Source: Micromonospora chalcea
GTDB lineage: Bacteria; Actinomycetota; Actinomycetes; Mycobacteriales; Micromonosporaceae
DNA: 64,000 nucleotides
Reading direction: 5' to 3'
Assembly: GCF_002926165.1 (NCBI RefSeq)
Contig: NZ_MAGP01000075.1
Coordinates: 41,042 to 105,041 of the forward strand
The notes beneath the pieces were generated by a model that searched no databases, had not been told where the DNA came from, and was given only the letters and a program-made list of their open reading frames with translations. Of the stretch, positions 41,696-51,830 are shown in pieces (the first letter of the stretch is position 1; the number at the start of each line of letters is the position of its first letter). A program made the position numbers and the translations under genes.

Positions 41696-42862
41696 ATGGC
41701 ATCCCCGCACCTCACCACTCCGATCACCTCCGACCTGCTGCGCGGCGCGCTCGACCTGGAACAGACCTCCGACGGGGTGCTGCCGCACCGGCTGCCCGCG
41801 TGGGCCCGGGCGCAGAACATCGACCCGCAGCTCATGACGGCGGAGGCGATGCCCTCGGGCGTACGGCTGGTGTTCCGCACCCGCGCCACCACCGTCGAGC
41901 TGGACGTGCTGCCGATGAAGATGGTCTACCGGGGCACCGGGCCGCGTCCCGACGGCCGCTACGACCTGGTCGTGGAGGGCCGCCTCGCCGGTCAGGCCAC
42001 CGCCGGTGGCGGCAAGGTGCTCACCATCGACCTGGCCACCGGCACGTCCGACATCGAGCCGGGGCCGGTCGGCACGGTGCGCTTCACCGACCTGCCCGCC
42101 ACCGACAAGGAGGTGGTGATCTGGCTGCCGCAGCGGGAGATCACCGAGCTGGTGGCGCTGCGCACGGATGCGCCGGTCGAGCCGGTCGACACGGGTGACC
42201 GCCGGGTGTGGCTGCACCACGGCAGCTCGATCAGCCACGGCTCGGACGCGGAGAGCCCCACCGGCACCTGGCCGGCGGTGGCCGCCACGCTGGCCGGCGT
42301 GGAGCTGGTCAACCTGGGGTTCAGCGGCAGCGCGCTGCTCGATCCGTTCACCGCCCGCGCGATGCGCGACACCCCGGCCGACCTGATCAGCGTCAAGATC
42401 GGCATCAACGTGGTGAACGCCGACCTGATGCGGCTGCGCGCGTTCGGCCCGGCCGTGCACGGCTTCCTGGACACCATCCGGGAGGGCCACCCGCACACGC
42501 CGCTGCTTGTCGTGTCGTCGATCCTGTGCCCGATCCAGGAGGACACGCCCGGCCCGGGCGCTGTCGAGTTCGTCGACGGGAAGGTGCGGTTCCGGGCCAC
42601 CGGCGACCCGGCCGAGGTGGCTTCCGGCCGGCTCACGCTGCGCGTCATCCGCGCCGAGCTGGCCCGGATCGTGGCGTCCCGGGCCGGCGCGGACCCGAAC
42701 CTGCACTACCTCGACGGGCTGGAGCTGTACGGCGAGGCCGACTACGCCGAGCTGCCGCTGCCCGACGAGCTGCACCCCGACCCGGCCGCCGACCGCCGCA
42801 TCGGCGGGCGGTTCGCCGCGCTGGCGTTCGGACCGAAGGGACCGTTCGCCGCCGCGCAGTGA
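41696..42862 (+). CDS. SGNH/GDSL-family hydrolase with N-terminal beta domain
   Basis: A 388-residue esterase-like protein. The N-terminal 160 residues form a beta-sandwich-like part. The SGNH domain begins at about 170: block I is HHGSSISHG with Ser178 as nucleophile, block II is NLGFSGSA, block III GINVVN, and the Asp-His pair is in DELHPD. No signal peptide, so it acts in the cytosol. It lies 74 bases after the sugar isomerase and is probably the last gene of the LacI operon, removing acyl groups from a sugar. Confidence 0.85.
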   Translation: MASPHLTTPITSDLLRGALDLEQTSDGVLPHRLPAWARAQNIDPQLMTAEAMPSGVRLVFRTRATTVELDVLPMKMVYRGTGPRPDGRYDLVVEGRLAGQATAGGGKVLTIDLATGTSDIEPGPVGTVRFTDLPATDKEVVIWLPQREITELVALRTDAPVEPVDTGDRRVWLHHGSSISHGSDAESPTGTWPAVAATLAGVELVNLGFSGSALLDPFTARAMRDTPADLISVKIGINVVNADLMRLRAFGPAVHGFLDTIREGHPHTPLLVVSSILCPIQEDTPGPGAVEFVDGKVRFRATGDPAEVASGRLTLRVIRAELARIVASRAGADPNLHYLDGLELYGEADYAELPLPDELHPDPAADRRIGGRFAALAFGPKGPFAAAQ

Positions 42863-42874
42863 CGGACACCCGCC

Positions 42875-42910
42875 CACGGCGCGGTGTGACCCAGGTCACG
42901 CCGCGCCGTG
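42875..42910. terminator. Strong 17-bp hairpin between SGNH gene and sigma-factor operon
   Basis: CACGGCGCGGTGTGACC pairs with GGTCACGCCGCGCCGTG with one G-T mismatch and a two-base loop. It begins 13 bases after the SGNH stop and ends just before the ribosome site of the sigma factor. It may therefore also affect translation of the downstream gene. Confidence 0.7.
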
Positions 42911-42926
42911 ATCCGTCGGAGGGGCC

Positions 42927-43511
42927 GTGAACGACCATCTAGGCGTGGGAGGAAGCAAACAGGACGAGGAGCGGCTGCTGCGGCGGGTCGCACGCGGCGA
43001 CCTCGACGCGTTCGACGAGCTGTACCGGCGTACGTCGCCGTGGCTCGCGATCCGGCTGCGGCGGCGCTGCGCGGACGACGGCATCGTCGCCGAGGTCCTC
43101 CAGGACACGTACCTGACGGTGTGGCGGGCCGCCGGCTCGTTCTCCGGCATCCGGCGCTCCGGTGGATCGGACGCGCCGGGCGGTTCGGCCGCCGGCTGGA
43201 TCTGGACCATCGCGGCCCGGCGCCTGGTCGACGCGCTGCGCCGCCGCGCCCGCGTCCAGGAGGTGCCCACCGACGTGCTTCCGGTACGCAGCGCGCCGGC
43301 CGCCGAGGACGAGGCGCTCGCCGGGTCGTTCGGCTCGGAGGTAGGAGCCGCGCTGGACGCGCTGGCCCCGGAACTGCGGGCGGTGCTCGCCGCGATGGTC
43401 CTGGACGGACTGACCGTCCGGGAGACATCGGTCCTGCTGGGGGTGCCGGAGGGCACAGTGAAGAGCCGGGCGCGGCGTGCCCGCAACGCGCTACGGGAGG
43501 CACTGGCATGA
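42927..43511 (+). CDS. ECF-type RNA polymerase sigma factor
   Basis: A 194-residue ECF sigma factor. Region 2 (about 18-85) has LLRRVARGDLDAFDELYRRT and the VLQDTYLTVWRAAGSF helix, with region 2.4 near WIWTIAARRLVDALRRR. Region 4 (about 125-185) has LDALAPELRAVLAAMV and the helix-turn-helix RETSVLLGVPEGTVKSRARRAR. A Gly/Ser-rich insert lies between. The GTG start has GGAGGGG upstream. It overlaps the anti-sigma gene, and with the ABC transporter genes downstream forms one operon, which it may autoregulate. Confidence 0.93.
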   Translation: MNDHLGVGGSKQDEERLLRRVARGDLDAFDELYRRTSPWLAIRLRRRCADDGIVAEVLQDTYLTVWRAAGSFSGIRRSGGSDAPGGSAAGWIWTIAARRLVDALRRRARVQEVPTDVLPVRSAPAAEDEALAGSFGSEVGAALDALAPELRAVLAAMVLDGLTVRETSVLLGVPEGTVKSRARRARNALREALA

Positions 43512-44320
43512 CCGCTCACGTTCCCCCGCCGGCACTGGTCGCGTACGCGGCGGGCAGCCCCGACGACGCCGCCGCCTGGACGATCGAGGTGCACCTGGAG
43601 GGCTGCGCCGAGTGCCGCGACCGGCTCGGCGAGCTGGCCGCGCCGCCGCTGCGGGCGCTGCTCGGCGACGCCCGGGAGGCGATCCTGGCACAGGCCCGCA
43701 CCGGGCCGCGACCGGTGCCCCGGCGACCGCTGCGACGGTGGTGGCTGCGCTGGACCGACTGGTCGCTGCTGGCCTGGGCGGCGATGACGTGCACGGCGAT
43801 CCTCGCCGCGGTGCTGCTGGACCGCAACTACCCCGAGCAGCCCTCGACGGTGCTGCTGCTCGCGCCGGTCGCGCCGCTGGCCGGGCTCGCGGTGGCCTGG
43901 TCCCGACGCGCCAACCCGAACTGGGAGGTGGTCGCCGGCACCGCCCGCGCCGGGCTGGAACTGCTGCTGCGCCGTACCCTCGCGGTTCTGCTCCTGGTCG
44001 CGCCCGTGCTCGCGGTGGCCGGGCTGGCGGTCGGCCGCAACCCCGCGCTGTGGCTGCTGCCCTGCCTGACGTTCACCGCGGCGACGCTGCTGCTCGGCAG
44101 CCGCGTCGGCGTGCCGCTGGCCGCCGCCGTCCTCGGCGGCGGCTGGCTCACCGCGGTCGCGGCCGCGTCGTTCACCGGCGACGCCGACGCGGCCCGCGCC
44201 GCCGCCGTCACCGAAGCCCTGCTCCGGCCCGCCACCATGCCCGCCTGGGCGGCGGCCGCCGCCGTGCTCACCGCGCTGACCGTGCTGCGCGCCGACCACC
44301 TGCGGCGCGCGGCCGGCTGA
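43508..44320 (+). CDS. Anti-sigma factor, zf-HC2 membrane protein
   Basis: A 270-residue partner of the sigma factor. Residues about 27-40, VHLEGCAECRDRL, give the H-x3-C-x2-C zinc-finger-like anti-sigma site. A membrane part of five or six helices (about 85-265, for example LLAWAAMTCTAILAAVLL and AVLLLVAPVLAVAGLAVG) follows. It would hold the sigma factor inactive at the membrane until a signal releases it. The signal is unknown. The ATG overlaps the sigma stop by four bases. Confidence 0.88.
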   Translation: MTAHVPPPALVAYAAGSPDDAAAWTIEVHLEGCAECRDRLGELAAPPLRALLGDAREAILAQARTGPRPVPRRPLRRWWLRWTDWSLLAWAAMTCTAILAAVLLDRNYPEQPSTVLLLAPVAPLAGLAVAWSRRANPNWEVVAGTARAGLELLLRRTLAVLLLVAPVLAVAGLAVGRNPALWLLPCLTFTAATLLLGSRVGVPLAAAVLGGGWLTAVAAASFTGDADAARAAAVTEALLRPATMPAWAAAAAVLTALTVLRADHLRRAAG

Positions 44321-44381
44321 CGCCGGCCCTCCGGAACCACGCCACGGCGCCCGCCGGCGCCGCGGACGACCCTGCCCCGAG

Positions 44382-44387
44382 AAGGAG
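44382..44387 (+). promoter_or_regulatory. Ribosome binding site deciding a TTG start
   Basis: AAGGAG, six bases before the TTG at 44394. The next in-frame GTG, four codons on, would have the site too far away. Confidence 0.6.
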
Positions 44388-44393
44388 ACGACA

Positions 44394-45187
<794 letters not shown>

Positions 45188-45188
<1 letters not shown>

Positions 45189-46543
45189 TGATCCGACAGG
45201 TACGCGTCGAACTGCGCCGCTCCAACGCGCCGACCGTGGCGGTCCTGCTCCTGATCATCGGGATCCTCGGCGCCGCCAGCATGTACAGCTTCTGGCAGGG
45301 ACAGTGGCTGCGGTTGGGCTACGTCCACTCCTCCGGCATGTTCCTCCTGATGCCCCTGTCGCTGGCCGGCGGCGCGGTACTGGGCCGCCGGGACCGGCGT
45401 ACCCGCGCCGACGAGCTGATGAACAGCACCGGCCGGCCCCGCTGGCAGCGCGCGCTGCCCGCGATGACCGCGCTCGGCGTCGCCGTCGCGGCCGCGCACC
45501 TGCTCGTGCTCGCCGGCGCCGGCGCGGTGGTCGCCTTCGACGGCGCCTACCTCGGCGTACGCGGACTCGCCGGGCCCCTGACCGACGTGCTGGTGCTGGT
45601 GGGCGCGGCCTGGGTGGGGGTGGCCGTCGGCCGGCTGTGGTCCTCGCCGCTGCTGCCGCCGCTGCTGGCCGCCGCCGGCCTGGTCGCGCAGGAGGGCACC
45701 GCCATGCTCGGCGGTCCGGGCAGCACCAGCCGGCTGTCGAACGCCTCCCTGATGATCTCCTGGCCGCCGGACACGCCGTGGGAGACGCTGTCCGACCGGC
45801 TGCTGCTCAGCCGCCTCGCGCTGGGCGTCGGGCTGGTCCTCGCCGGGCTGCTGCTGGCGGCGGGCCGGTCGTGGCCGGTCCGGGCCGGGGCGCTCGCGAG
45901 CCTCGCCGGGGGCGTGGCGGGTCTCCTGCTGATCGGCGTGCCCGGCCCGACCGGGATCTGGCAGCTCGATCCGGACGCACGCCGCTTCGTCTGCGCCGAC
46001 GGCACGCCGCAGGTGTGCGTCACCGCCGTCAACGCGCACCTGCTGCCCGAGATCACTCCCGAGGCCCGCCGAGGGCTCAAGGCGCTGGCAAAGCTGCCGG
46101 ACGCGCCGGCCCGCGCGGTGGAAGTGCGGCTGGACACCGTCGGCAGCAACGACAGCGAGCAGTGGCACCGGCCCAAGCCGGCACCCGGCACCGTGCAGTT
46201 CCTCCTGGAGGTCGACCCGCAGACCGGCCGGGCCGCCGACGTGGCCGAGCGCATCGCCCTGGGGGGCGGCACCATGTGGTACGGCTGCGGGCGCAGCGGC
46301 GACGACATCGCCCCGGCGATCGCCGCGGCCTGGCTGCTCGACGTCGAGACCGTGCGGCTGTGGGACTCCTGGACCGGCTACCGGTACGCCGACGAGAAGC
46401 AGGAGGAGATCCGGGACGGGGTGCGGCAACTGCGCGCGCTGCCCGAGCCGGAGCAGCTGCGGCGCATCACCGCGCTGCGGGACGCAGCCACGCGGTGCGA
46501 GCCGGACCTGATGCCGGCGCTCACCGGACGGGCCGCGCCGTGA
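45188..46543 (+). CDS. ABC transporter membrane subunit with C-terminal soluble part
   Basis: A 451-residue membrane protein. About six hydrophobic segments occur in the first 255 residues (APTVAVLLLIIGILGAASM, MFLLMPLSLAGGAVL, VLVLVGAAWVGVAVG, LALGVGLVLAGLLLAAG and GALASLAGGVAGLLLIG). The C-terminal 190 residues are soluble, with two cysteines in RRFVCADGTPQVCVTAV. I know no family name. It shares a one-base overlap with the ATPase gene and a four-base overlap with the next. It is likely an ABC-2-like permease subunit. Confidence 0.75.
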
Positions 46544-47154
46544 CCCGCTGGCTGCCGCTGTACGTGCGGTCCCGCCGGCTACCCGCCGCCCTGGCCGGAT
46601 CCGCTATCGCGGTCGCCGTGATGGCCGTCGCCTGGTCCGGCTTCACCGACCGCCCCGCGGTGCCCGCCGGCCTCGCCGTGCTCACCACCGCGCTGGCGGT
46701 CGCGCCGCTCGGGCCGACGCTCGCCGGCACCGATCCGGCGCTGGAGCGCACCGCCGCGTGGCAGTGGGCGCCGCGCCGGGCCGGGCACCTGCTCGGGTAC
46801 GCCGCGGCGGTGGTCGGACTGCTGGCCGCCGCCCGCGTTCTCGGCGCCGACTTCGGGCCGCTGGACGTGCTGGCCCGCAACACGGCCGGGCTGATCGGGC
46901 TGGTCGGCCTCGGCGCGGCGCTGGCCGGCGCCCGGGCCGCCTGGCAGGCGCCGACCGCCTGGGCCGCCATGGCGTCCTTCATGGCCGCGCCGGGCGGGCC
47001 GGAATGGCGGCAGGCGGCGCTGTGGATGGCGCAGGAGCCGGGCAACCGGATCGCCGCGGTCACCGCCACGACGTTCCTCCTCGGCGGCGTCGTCGCGTAC
47101 GCGCTGCGGGTCGGCCCGCAGGTCGCGGCGGCCGAGGCGGCGCTGGAACAGTGA
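46540..47154 (+). CDS. Membrane protein, second permease-like subunit
   Basis: A 204-residue polytopic membrane protein of about five helices (AALAGSAIAVAVMAVAWSGF, GLAVLTTALAVAPLGPTLAG, HLLGYAAAVVGLLAAARVLG, TAGLIGLVGLGAALAG). The GTG start overlaps the previous stop by four bases. No recognisable motif. It probably pairs with the preceding membrane protein as a transporter of the ABC-2 kind. A strong hairpin follows the stop. Confidence 0.7.
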   Translation: MTRWLPLYVRSRRLPAALAGSAIAVAVMAVAWSGFTDRPAVPAGLAVLTTALAVAPLGPTLAGTDPALERTAAWQWAPRRAGHLLGYAAAVVGLLAAARVLGADFGPLDVLARNTAGLIGLVGLGAALAGARAAWQAPTAWAAMASFMAAPGGPEWRQAALWMAQEPGNRIAAVTATTFLLGGVVAYALRVGPQVAAAEAALEQ

Positions 47155-47158
47155 CGTG

Positions 47159-47198
47159 CCGGGCCTCGTCGCGCGCCCACGCGCGCGGCGAGGCCCGG
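47159..47198. terminator. Strong bidirectional 18-bp hairpin between convergent genes
   Basis: CCGGGCCTCGTCGCGCGC pairs with GCGCGCGGCGAGGCCCGG with one mismatch around a four-base loop. It lies between the ends of the ABC operon and of the leftward beta-propeller gene, and can stop both. Confidence 0.8.
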
Positions 47199-47204
47199 CC
47201 GATG

Positions 47205-49154
47205 TCAGGTCAGCGGCACCCAGGCCAGGGTGGTCATGCCGGCCAGGGCGGTCGCCTTGAGACCGGCGTCGGAGAGCGTCCAGAGCACGCCGTCGATCAT
47301 CAGCGAGCGGCGGATCGGCGTCCGCTCGCCGCCGTCGGCCAGGCTCCCCGGATGGTCCACCGCGCCGGCCACTGTGAATCCCTTGTCGCCGAGCCGCAAC
47401 GCCAGCACACCACCGAACGGCGGGCGCTTCGTGCCGTCGGGCCCATCGGTGTCCACGCCCGACTGCATCACCGGGATCACCACCAGCCGCTCCGGCGGCC
47501 AGTAGAGGAACGCGTGCGGGTCGTGCTCCGCCTCCGACCAGCCACGGGCGACGTGGTGCTGGGCGATCCGGGTGGGCCGGGCCGGGTCGGCGACGTCGAA
47601 CAGCGACACCTGGGTGCCGGTCACCTGCCCCTCGTCAGTGGCGTCCTGGCCGACGCCGATCAGGCGCCCGTCGCCGGCCGGGTGCAGGTACGCCGAATAC
47701 CCGTTGATCTTCAGCTCGCCGGTCACCCGGGGCGCGGCCGGGTCGCGCAGGTCCACGCCGTACAGCGGGTCGGTCTGCCGGAACGTGACCACGTATCCGG
47801 TGCCGCCGACGAACCGCACCGCGAAGATCCGCTCGCCCTTGCCGAGGCCGGTGACCGCGCCGACCCGCTTCAGCGTGGCCCCGTCGGCGCGCAGCACGTA
47901 GACGCCGGACTGGGAGGACCTCTCCCGCCTCCACGTGTCGCCGGTGGTGGTGGCGACCCGCAGGTGACCGTCCCACTCGGACAGCGCGTACTGGTTGATC
48001 AGCCAGCCGGGCACCGACCCGGCGGCGACGAAGCGCGGCGTGCCCGCGGCGGTGTCGAACTGGTAGATCTCGGTGCTGACGTCGCGCGCCTCCGGTGACG
48101 CGACGCGCCACGTCCGCCAGCGCTGGTCGGCGGCGACGTAGAGGCGTTGACCGTTGCTGTACACCGTGTCGCCGTCCGCGAACACGGTGACCGGGTTGCC
48201 GGTGCCGAGCGCGGGCGCGCCCAGGTCGAAGCTGAGCACGGTGAGCGTCGAGGCGGCGGAGAAGCCGGCCGGCCGGCTCACCCGGTCGCAGCCGACCCGA
48301 CCGCTGCCGACAGTGCGGACGCCGTCGCGGATCTCGTACCGGGGCAGCCAGTCGTCGAGCGTGGCCTTGTCGATGACCCCGCGGTTCGCGGCGATCCGCT
48401 GCGCGTCGGTACGCTCCCCCGGCTGCTGCGGAAACTCGAGCCGGTGACCGGAACTGATCACGATGCGGGCGGTCGCGCCGACCTGCCGTGCGTCGACCAT
48501 CCGGCCGTCGATCCGGTACTCGCCGACGACGCGCGGCGCTGCGGCGAGGTCGACCAGGACCATCCGGGCCTGCCCGACCACGCCGGGTGCGGGACGCCGA
48601 CCGGGCACCGTGGACTCGGGGACCCTTCCGGCGCGCAGCAGCACGAGCGCGCGGTCCCCGTGCAGCAGCAGGCTGCCCTCCTGCCCGGAGAACCGGTCGG
48701 CGGCCGGATCGAGCGCCAGCCGGCCGGTCTGCCGGCGGGTCGCCGGGTCGACGACCGTCAGCACGCCCCGGCCGTACGTGACGATGCGCCGGCCGTCGGT
48801 CTTGACCAGGTCCGGCTCGTCCACGCCGGCCTCGTGTACGTTCGTCCCGGAGAAGTCCGGAGTGGACGCCGGCCCGGCCGCCTTCTGGGCGCCGCTGTCG
48901 GCCCCGGCCTCCGCGCCGAACCGGAGCAGGTCGCGGCCCGGCCCGAGACCCCACGGTCCCACCGCCGCCCGAGCGGCCGCCCGGATCTGCCGTAGCGCCT
49001 CGTCGCAGGAGTCGAACGCGACGAGCCGCAACCCACCGGCCGGAACGGGCCGGCCGGTGGGCGGCGGATCGGCCGAGGGTGACGCGGTGCAGCCACCGAG
49101 GGCCAGCGCGGCGGCCATCGTCCATCCGATCGTCCGGAATCTGCGAAAGGTCAT
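47205..49154 (-). CDS. Secreted beta-propeller lipoprotein (PF09826-type)
   Basis: A 649-residue exported protein. A lipoprotein signal peptide ends at ALALGGC (about Cys22). The diagnostic FSGTNVHEAGVDEPDLVKTDG (about 100-120) marks the beta-propeller domain family PF09826, followed by repeated blades such as RIVTYGRGVLTVVDP and YLHPAGDGRLIGVG. Blades have D-P and W-rich turns. It probably binds or is part of an extracellular complex. The function is unknown. It converges with the ABC operon across the hairpin. Confidence 0.88.
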   Translation of the reverse strand: MTFRRFRTIGWTMAAALALGGCTASPSADPPPTGRPVPAGGLRLVAFDSCDEALRQIRAAARAAVGPWGLGPGRDLLRFGAEAGADSGAQKAAGPASTPDFSGTNVHEAGVDEPDLVKTDGRRIVTYGRGVLTVVDPATRRQTGRLALDPAADRFSGQEGSLLLHGDRALVLLRAGRVPESTVPGRRPAPGVVGQARMVLVDLAAAPRVVGEYRIDGRMVDARQVGATARIVISSGHRLEFPQQPGERTDAQRIAANRGVIDKATLDDWLPRYEIRDGVRTVGSGRVGCDRVSRPAGFSAASTLTVLSFDLGAPALGTGNPVTVFADGDTVYSNGQRLYVAADQRWRTWRVASPEARDVSTEIYQFDTAAGTPRFVAAGSVPGWLINQYALSEWDGHLRVATTTGDTWRRERSSQSGVYVLRADGATLKRVGAVTGLGKGERIFAVRFVGGTGYVVTFRQTDPLYGVDLRDPAAPRVTGELKINGYSAYLHPAGDGRLIGVGQDATDEGQVTGTQVSLFDVADPARPTRIAQHHVARGWSEAEHDPHAFLYWPPERLVVIPVMQSGVDTDGPDGTKRPPFGGVLALRLGDKGFTVAGAVDHPGSLADGGERTPIRRSLMIDGVLWTLSDAGLKATALAGMTTLAWVPLT

Positions 49155-49202
49155 GGGCCGTCAGACGTGGCCGCGGCGAGCACGGTTCCCGGCCGAACGC
49201 GC

Positions 49203-49499
49203 TCAGCCGCCGGCCATCGCGCCGAGCACGATGAACGGCTCCTTGCCCTTGACGACCTCCTCGGGCAGCGGCTCGTCCGGCGACTCGTTCGACAGGTCCA
49301 GCTCGCAGGCGTAGAAGCGGACGAACGGCCGGCGCTTCCCGCTGTGCCGGTCGCGGATCGTGCCGAGCTGCATCGGGTACGCGGCCTCCAGCGCGTCGAG
49401 CACCTCCCGCTGGGTGGGCGGCCCGGCCACCTCGACGCGTACCTCGCCGGTGACGTGCGCCAGGTTCTTCAGGTGCGCCGGTAACACCACCCGGATCAC
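49203..49499 (-). CDS. MoaD/ThiS-like small protein ending in Gly-Gly
   Basis: A 98-residue ubiquitin-like beta-grasp protein. It begins [21 protein letters not shown], contains [20 protein letters not shown] and ends VLGAMAGG, the C-terminal Gly-Gly by which MoaD and ThiS accept AMP and sulfur. No E1-like MoeB/ThiF or molybdopterin gene is nearby. The ATG overlaps the stop of the BNR-repeat gene, suggesting the two proteins work together. A sulfur-carrier role is inferred from the family. Confidence 0.8.
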   Translation of the reverse strand: MIRVVLPAHLKNLAHVTGEVRVEVAGPPTQREVLDALEAAYPMQLGTIRDRHSGKRRPFVRFYACELDLSNESPDEPLPEEVVKGKEPFIVLGAMAGG

Positions 49500-50611
49500 G
49501 GCAGCACCTGGACCTCGACCGAGAGCACGCCCGGCAGGTCCCGCACGATCGGCGCCCAGGTGTCGCCGCCGTCGGCCGAGTGGTAGACCTGACCGCCGGT
49601 GGTGCCGAAGTAGATCCCGCAGGGGTCGAGCGTGTCGACGGCCATCGCGTCGCGCAGCACGTTGACGTAGCAGTGCGACTGCGGCAGCCCTTCGGTCAGC
49701 GGCTCCCAGTGCTCACCGCCGGTACGGCTGCGGTAGACGCGCAGCTTGCCCTCCGGCGGGTAGTGCAGCGAGTCGCTGGTGATCGGCACCACGTAGACCG
49801 TCTCCGGCTCGTGCGCGTGCACCGCGATCGGGAAGCCGAAGTCCGTCGGCAGGTCGCCGCTGATCTCCCGCCAGTTGCCGCCGGCGTCGTCGGTGCGCAT
49901 GACGTCCCAGTGCTTCTGCATGAACAGCGTGTCCGGCCGGGACGGGTGCTGGGCGAGGCGGTGCACGCAGTGCCCCACCTCGGAGTCGGTGTCCGGGATC
50001 TCGCCGGAACGAAGTCCCTTGTTGATCGGCAGCCAGCTCGCGCCGCCGTCGTCGCTGCGGAACGCGCCCGCCGCCGAGATCGCGACGTAGATCCGGTCCC
50101 GGTCGGCCGCGTCGAGGATGATCGTGTGCAGGCACATCCCGCCCGCACCGGGCTGCCAGGACGGGCCGGTCGGATGCTGCCGCAGCGCGGTCAGCTCGGA
50201 CCACTTCTGGCCGCCGTCGGTGGACAGGTAGAGCGCGGCGTCCTCACCGCCCGCGTACACGGTGTCGGGGTCGTGGCGGGACGGCTCCAGGTGCCAGATC
50301 CGCTTGAACTCCCACGGGCGCGGGGTGCCGTCGTACCAGAGGTGCTGCCCGACCTCGCCGCTGTAGGCGAAGTCGTTGCCGACTGTCGTCCAGTTCCGGC
50401 CGCCGTCGTCCGAACGCTGGATCAGCTGCCCGAACCAGCCGCCGGACTGGGACGCGTAGAGCCGGTCCGGTTCGACGGGTGAACCTGTGAGGTGGTAGAT
50501 CTCCCATCCGCCGAAGTGCGGTCCGTCGACGGTCCAGTCGTCGCGCTTGCCGTCCGACGTCAGAATGAACGCGCCCTTGCGCGTGCCGACAAGTACCCGT
50601 ACGCCGCTCAT
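49496..50611 (-). CDS. Sialidase-like BNR-repeat propeller protein
   Basis: A 371-residue cytosolic beta-propeller with Asp-box (S-x-D-x-G-x-x-W) repeats: [32 protein letters not shown] and SADGGDTW. It lacks a signal peptide and has no clear sialidase catalytic triad by eye, so exo-sialidase activity is doubtful. It begins [25 protein letters not shown] lies seven bases before the ATG. It is coupled to the MoaD-like gene downstream, a pairing I believe recurs in actinomycetes. Confidence 0.85.
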   Translation of the reverse strand: MSGVRVLVGTRKGAFILTSDGKRDDWTVDGPHFGGWEIYHLTGSPVEPDRLYASQSGGWFGQLIQRSDDGGRNWTTVGNDFAYSGEVGQHLWYDGTPRPWEFKRIWHLEPSRHDPDTVYAGGEDAALYLSTDGGQKWSELTALRQHPTGPSWQPGAGGMCLHTIILDAADRDRIYVAISAAGAFRSDDGGASWLPINKGLRSGEIPDTDSEVGHCVHRLAQHPSRPDTLFMQKHWDVMRTDDAGGNWREISGDLPTDFGFPIAVHAHEPETVYVVPITSDSLHYPPEGKLRVYRSRTGGEHWEPLTEGLPQSHCYVNVLRDAMAVDTLDPCGIYFGTTGGQVYHSADGGDTWAPIVRDLPGVLSVEVQVLP

Positions 50612-50761
50612 GTCTCGTCCTCCATCCAGGTGTCTTCCCTGCACTGACCGCGGGCCTCGCCGAAACTCATCGTCGTGGTACTCCCAGGCTTGACATTTCT
50701 CCGCCGGACGCGCGGCGGCCGGGCGCCACGCCGGTACGGCGGGAATGTCGGGGGCTGCGGC

Positions 50762-50767
50762 TAGCGT
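50762..50767 (+). promoter_or_regulatory. -10 element for a probably leaderless gene
   Basis: TAGCGT, six bases before the ATG at 50774, without a Shine-Dalgarno sequence. Confidence 0.4.
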
Positions 50768-50773
50768 GCGGGC

Positions 50774-51184
50774 ATGACCGGTCCCGGAGACGTTCCGCCC
50801 GAGCACCTCGACCGCCTGCGCCCGGTCTGCCTCGGCCTGCCCGACGCCTACGAGGAGCCGGCCTGGGTGGGTGTGCGGTGGCGGGTGCGCGGCCGCACGT
50901 TCGCCCACGTGCTCACCGTCGACCCCGGCCACCAGGCCGCGTACGCGCGGGCGGCGGCGACCGACGAGCCGGTCTGCGTGATGACGTTCCGCTCCCCCGG
51001 CGACGAGATCGCCGGGCAGCCCGCGGCCGGGCCGCACTTCTTCAAGCCGGACTGGGCCGCCGACGTGGTCGGCCTGCGACTCGACGCGGACACGGACTGG
51101 ACCGAGGTCGCCGAGCTGCTCACCGAGAGCTACTGCGTGCTGGCCCCGAAGAAGCTCGTGGCGCTGGTCGACCGGCCCGGTTGA
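50774..51184 (+). CDS. MmcQ/YjbR-family protein
   Basis: A 136-residue protein of the MmcQ/YjbR fold. It begins with [40 protein letters not shown] and ends with [26 protein letters not shown]. Both match the family's CyaY-like DNA-binding-type alpha/beta layout. DNA binding has been suggested from structure only. It converges with the acetyltransferase gene, their stops one base apart. Confidence 0.85.
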   Translation: MTGPGDVPPEHLDRLRPVCLGLPDAYEEPAWVGVRWRVRGRTFAHVLTVDPGHQAAYARAAATDEPVCVMTFRSPGDEIAGQPAAGPHFFKPDWAADVVGLRLDADTDWTEVAELLTESYCVLAPKKLVALVDRPG

Positions 51185-51185
51185 G

Positions 51186-51722
51186 TCAGCCGAGCTTCTT
51201 GCGCAGCGTCTCGAACGCCAGGTCCGGCCGCAGCGGCACGCCGAAGCGCTCGTCGCCGTACGGGAACGGGCTCAGCTCGCCGGTGCGGACGTAGCCGCGC
51301 CGCTCGTACCAGGCGATCAGGTCGTCGCGCTGGACGATCACGGTCATCCGCATCTCACCGGCGTGCCACTGCTGCGTCGCGTACCGCTCGGCCTCGGCCA
51401 GCAGCTCCCGGCCCAGGCCGCCGCCCTGCCGGCCGGGGGCCACCGCGAACATCCCGAAGTAGACGTGGTCGTCGCGGCGTTCCAGCTGGCAGCAGGCGAG
51501 CAGGTCACCGTCCTGCTCGGCGACCAGCACCACGCCGTCCGGGGCGGTGACCGCCGAGGCGACCATGTCCGGGTCGGTGCGCTGCCCGGCCAGCAGGTCC
51601 GCCTCGTGGGTCCAGCCCTGCCGGCTGCGCTCACCCCGGTACGCCGACTCGATCAGGTCGACGAGGGCGGCCACGTCGCCGGGGCGGGCGACCCGGACGG
51701 TACGGGATGCGGGGCTGGTCAT
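51186..51722 (-). CDS. GNAT-family N-acetyltransferase
   Basis: A 178-residue acetyltransferase. The acetyl-CoA pyrophosphate loop is [17 protein letters not shown] (RQGGGLG at 98-104). The C-terminal [12 protein letters not shown] (about 145-156) is the common GNAT ending. A preceding strand pair HVYFGMFAV completes the fold. The substrate is unknown. A short N-terminal [16 protein letters not shown] lead is typical. Confidence 0.9.
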   Translation of the reverse strand: MTSPASRTVRVARPGDVAALVDLIESAYRGERSRQGWTHEADLLAGQRTDPDMVASAVTAPDGVVLVAEQDGDLLACCQLERRDDHVYFGMFAVAPGRQGGGLGRELLAEAERYATQQWHAGEMRMTVIVQRDDLIAWYERRGYVRTGELSPFPYGDERFGVPLRPDLAFETLRKKLG

Positions 51723-51830
51723 GGCGGTTCTCCACGGTCGCGGCTGCGTACCTGGTCAGCGTACGCACGCGGGCGTTGCGGGCGGCGGCCGGGACCACGG
51801 GGCGGGACGGCTGGTGGTTCACTGCCCGGC

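Noticed and set aside
49496..50611. Calling the BNR-repeat protein a sialidase
   Set aside because: Asp boxes alone do not show sialidase activity. No signal peptide or obvious arginine triad was seen.
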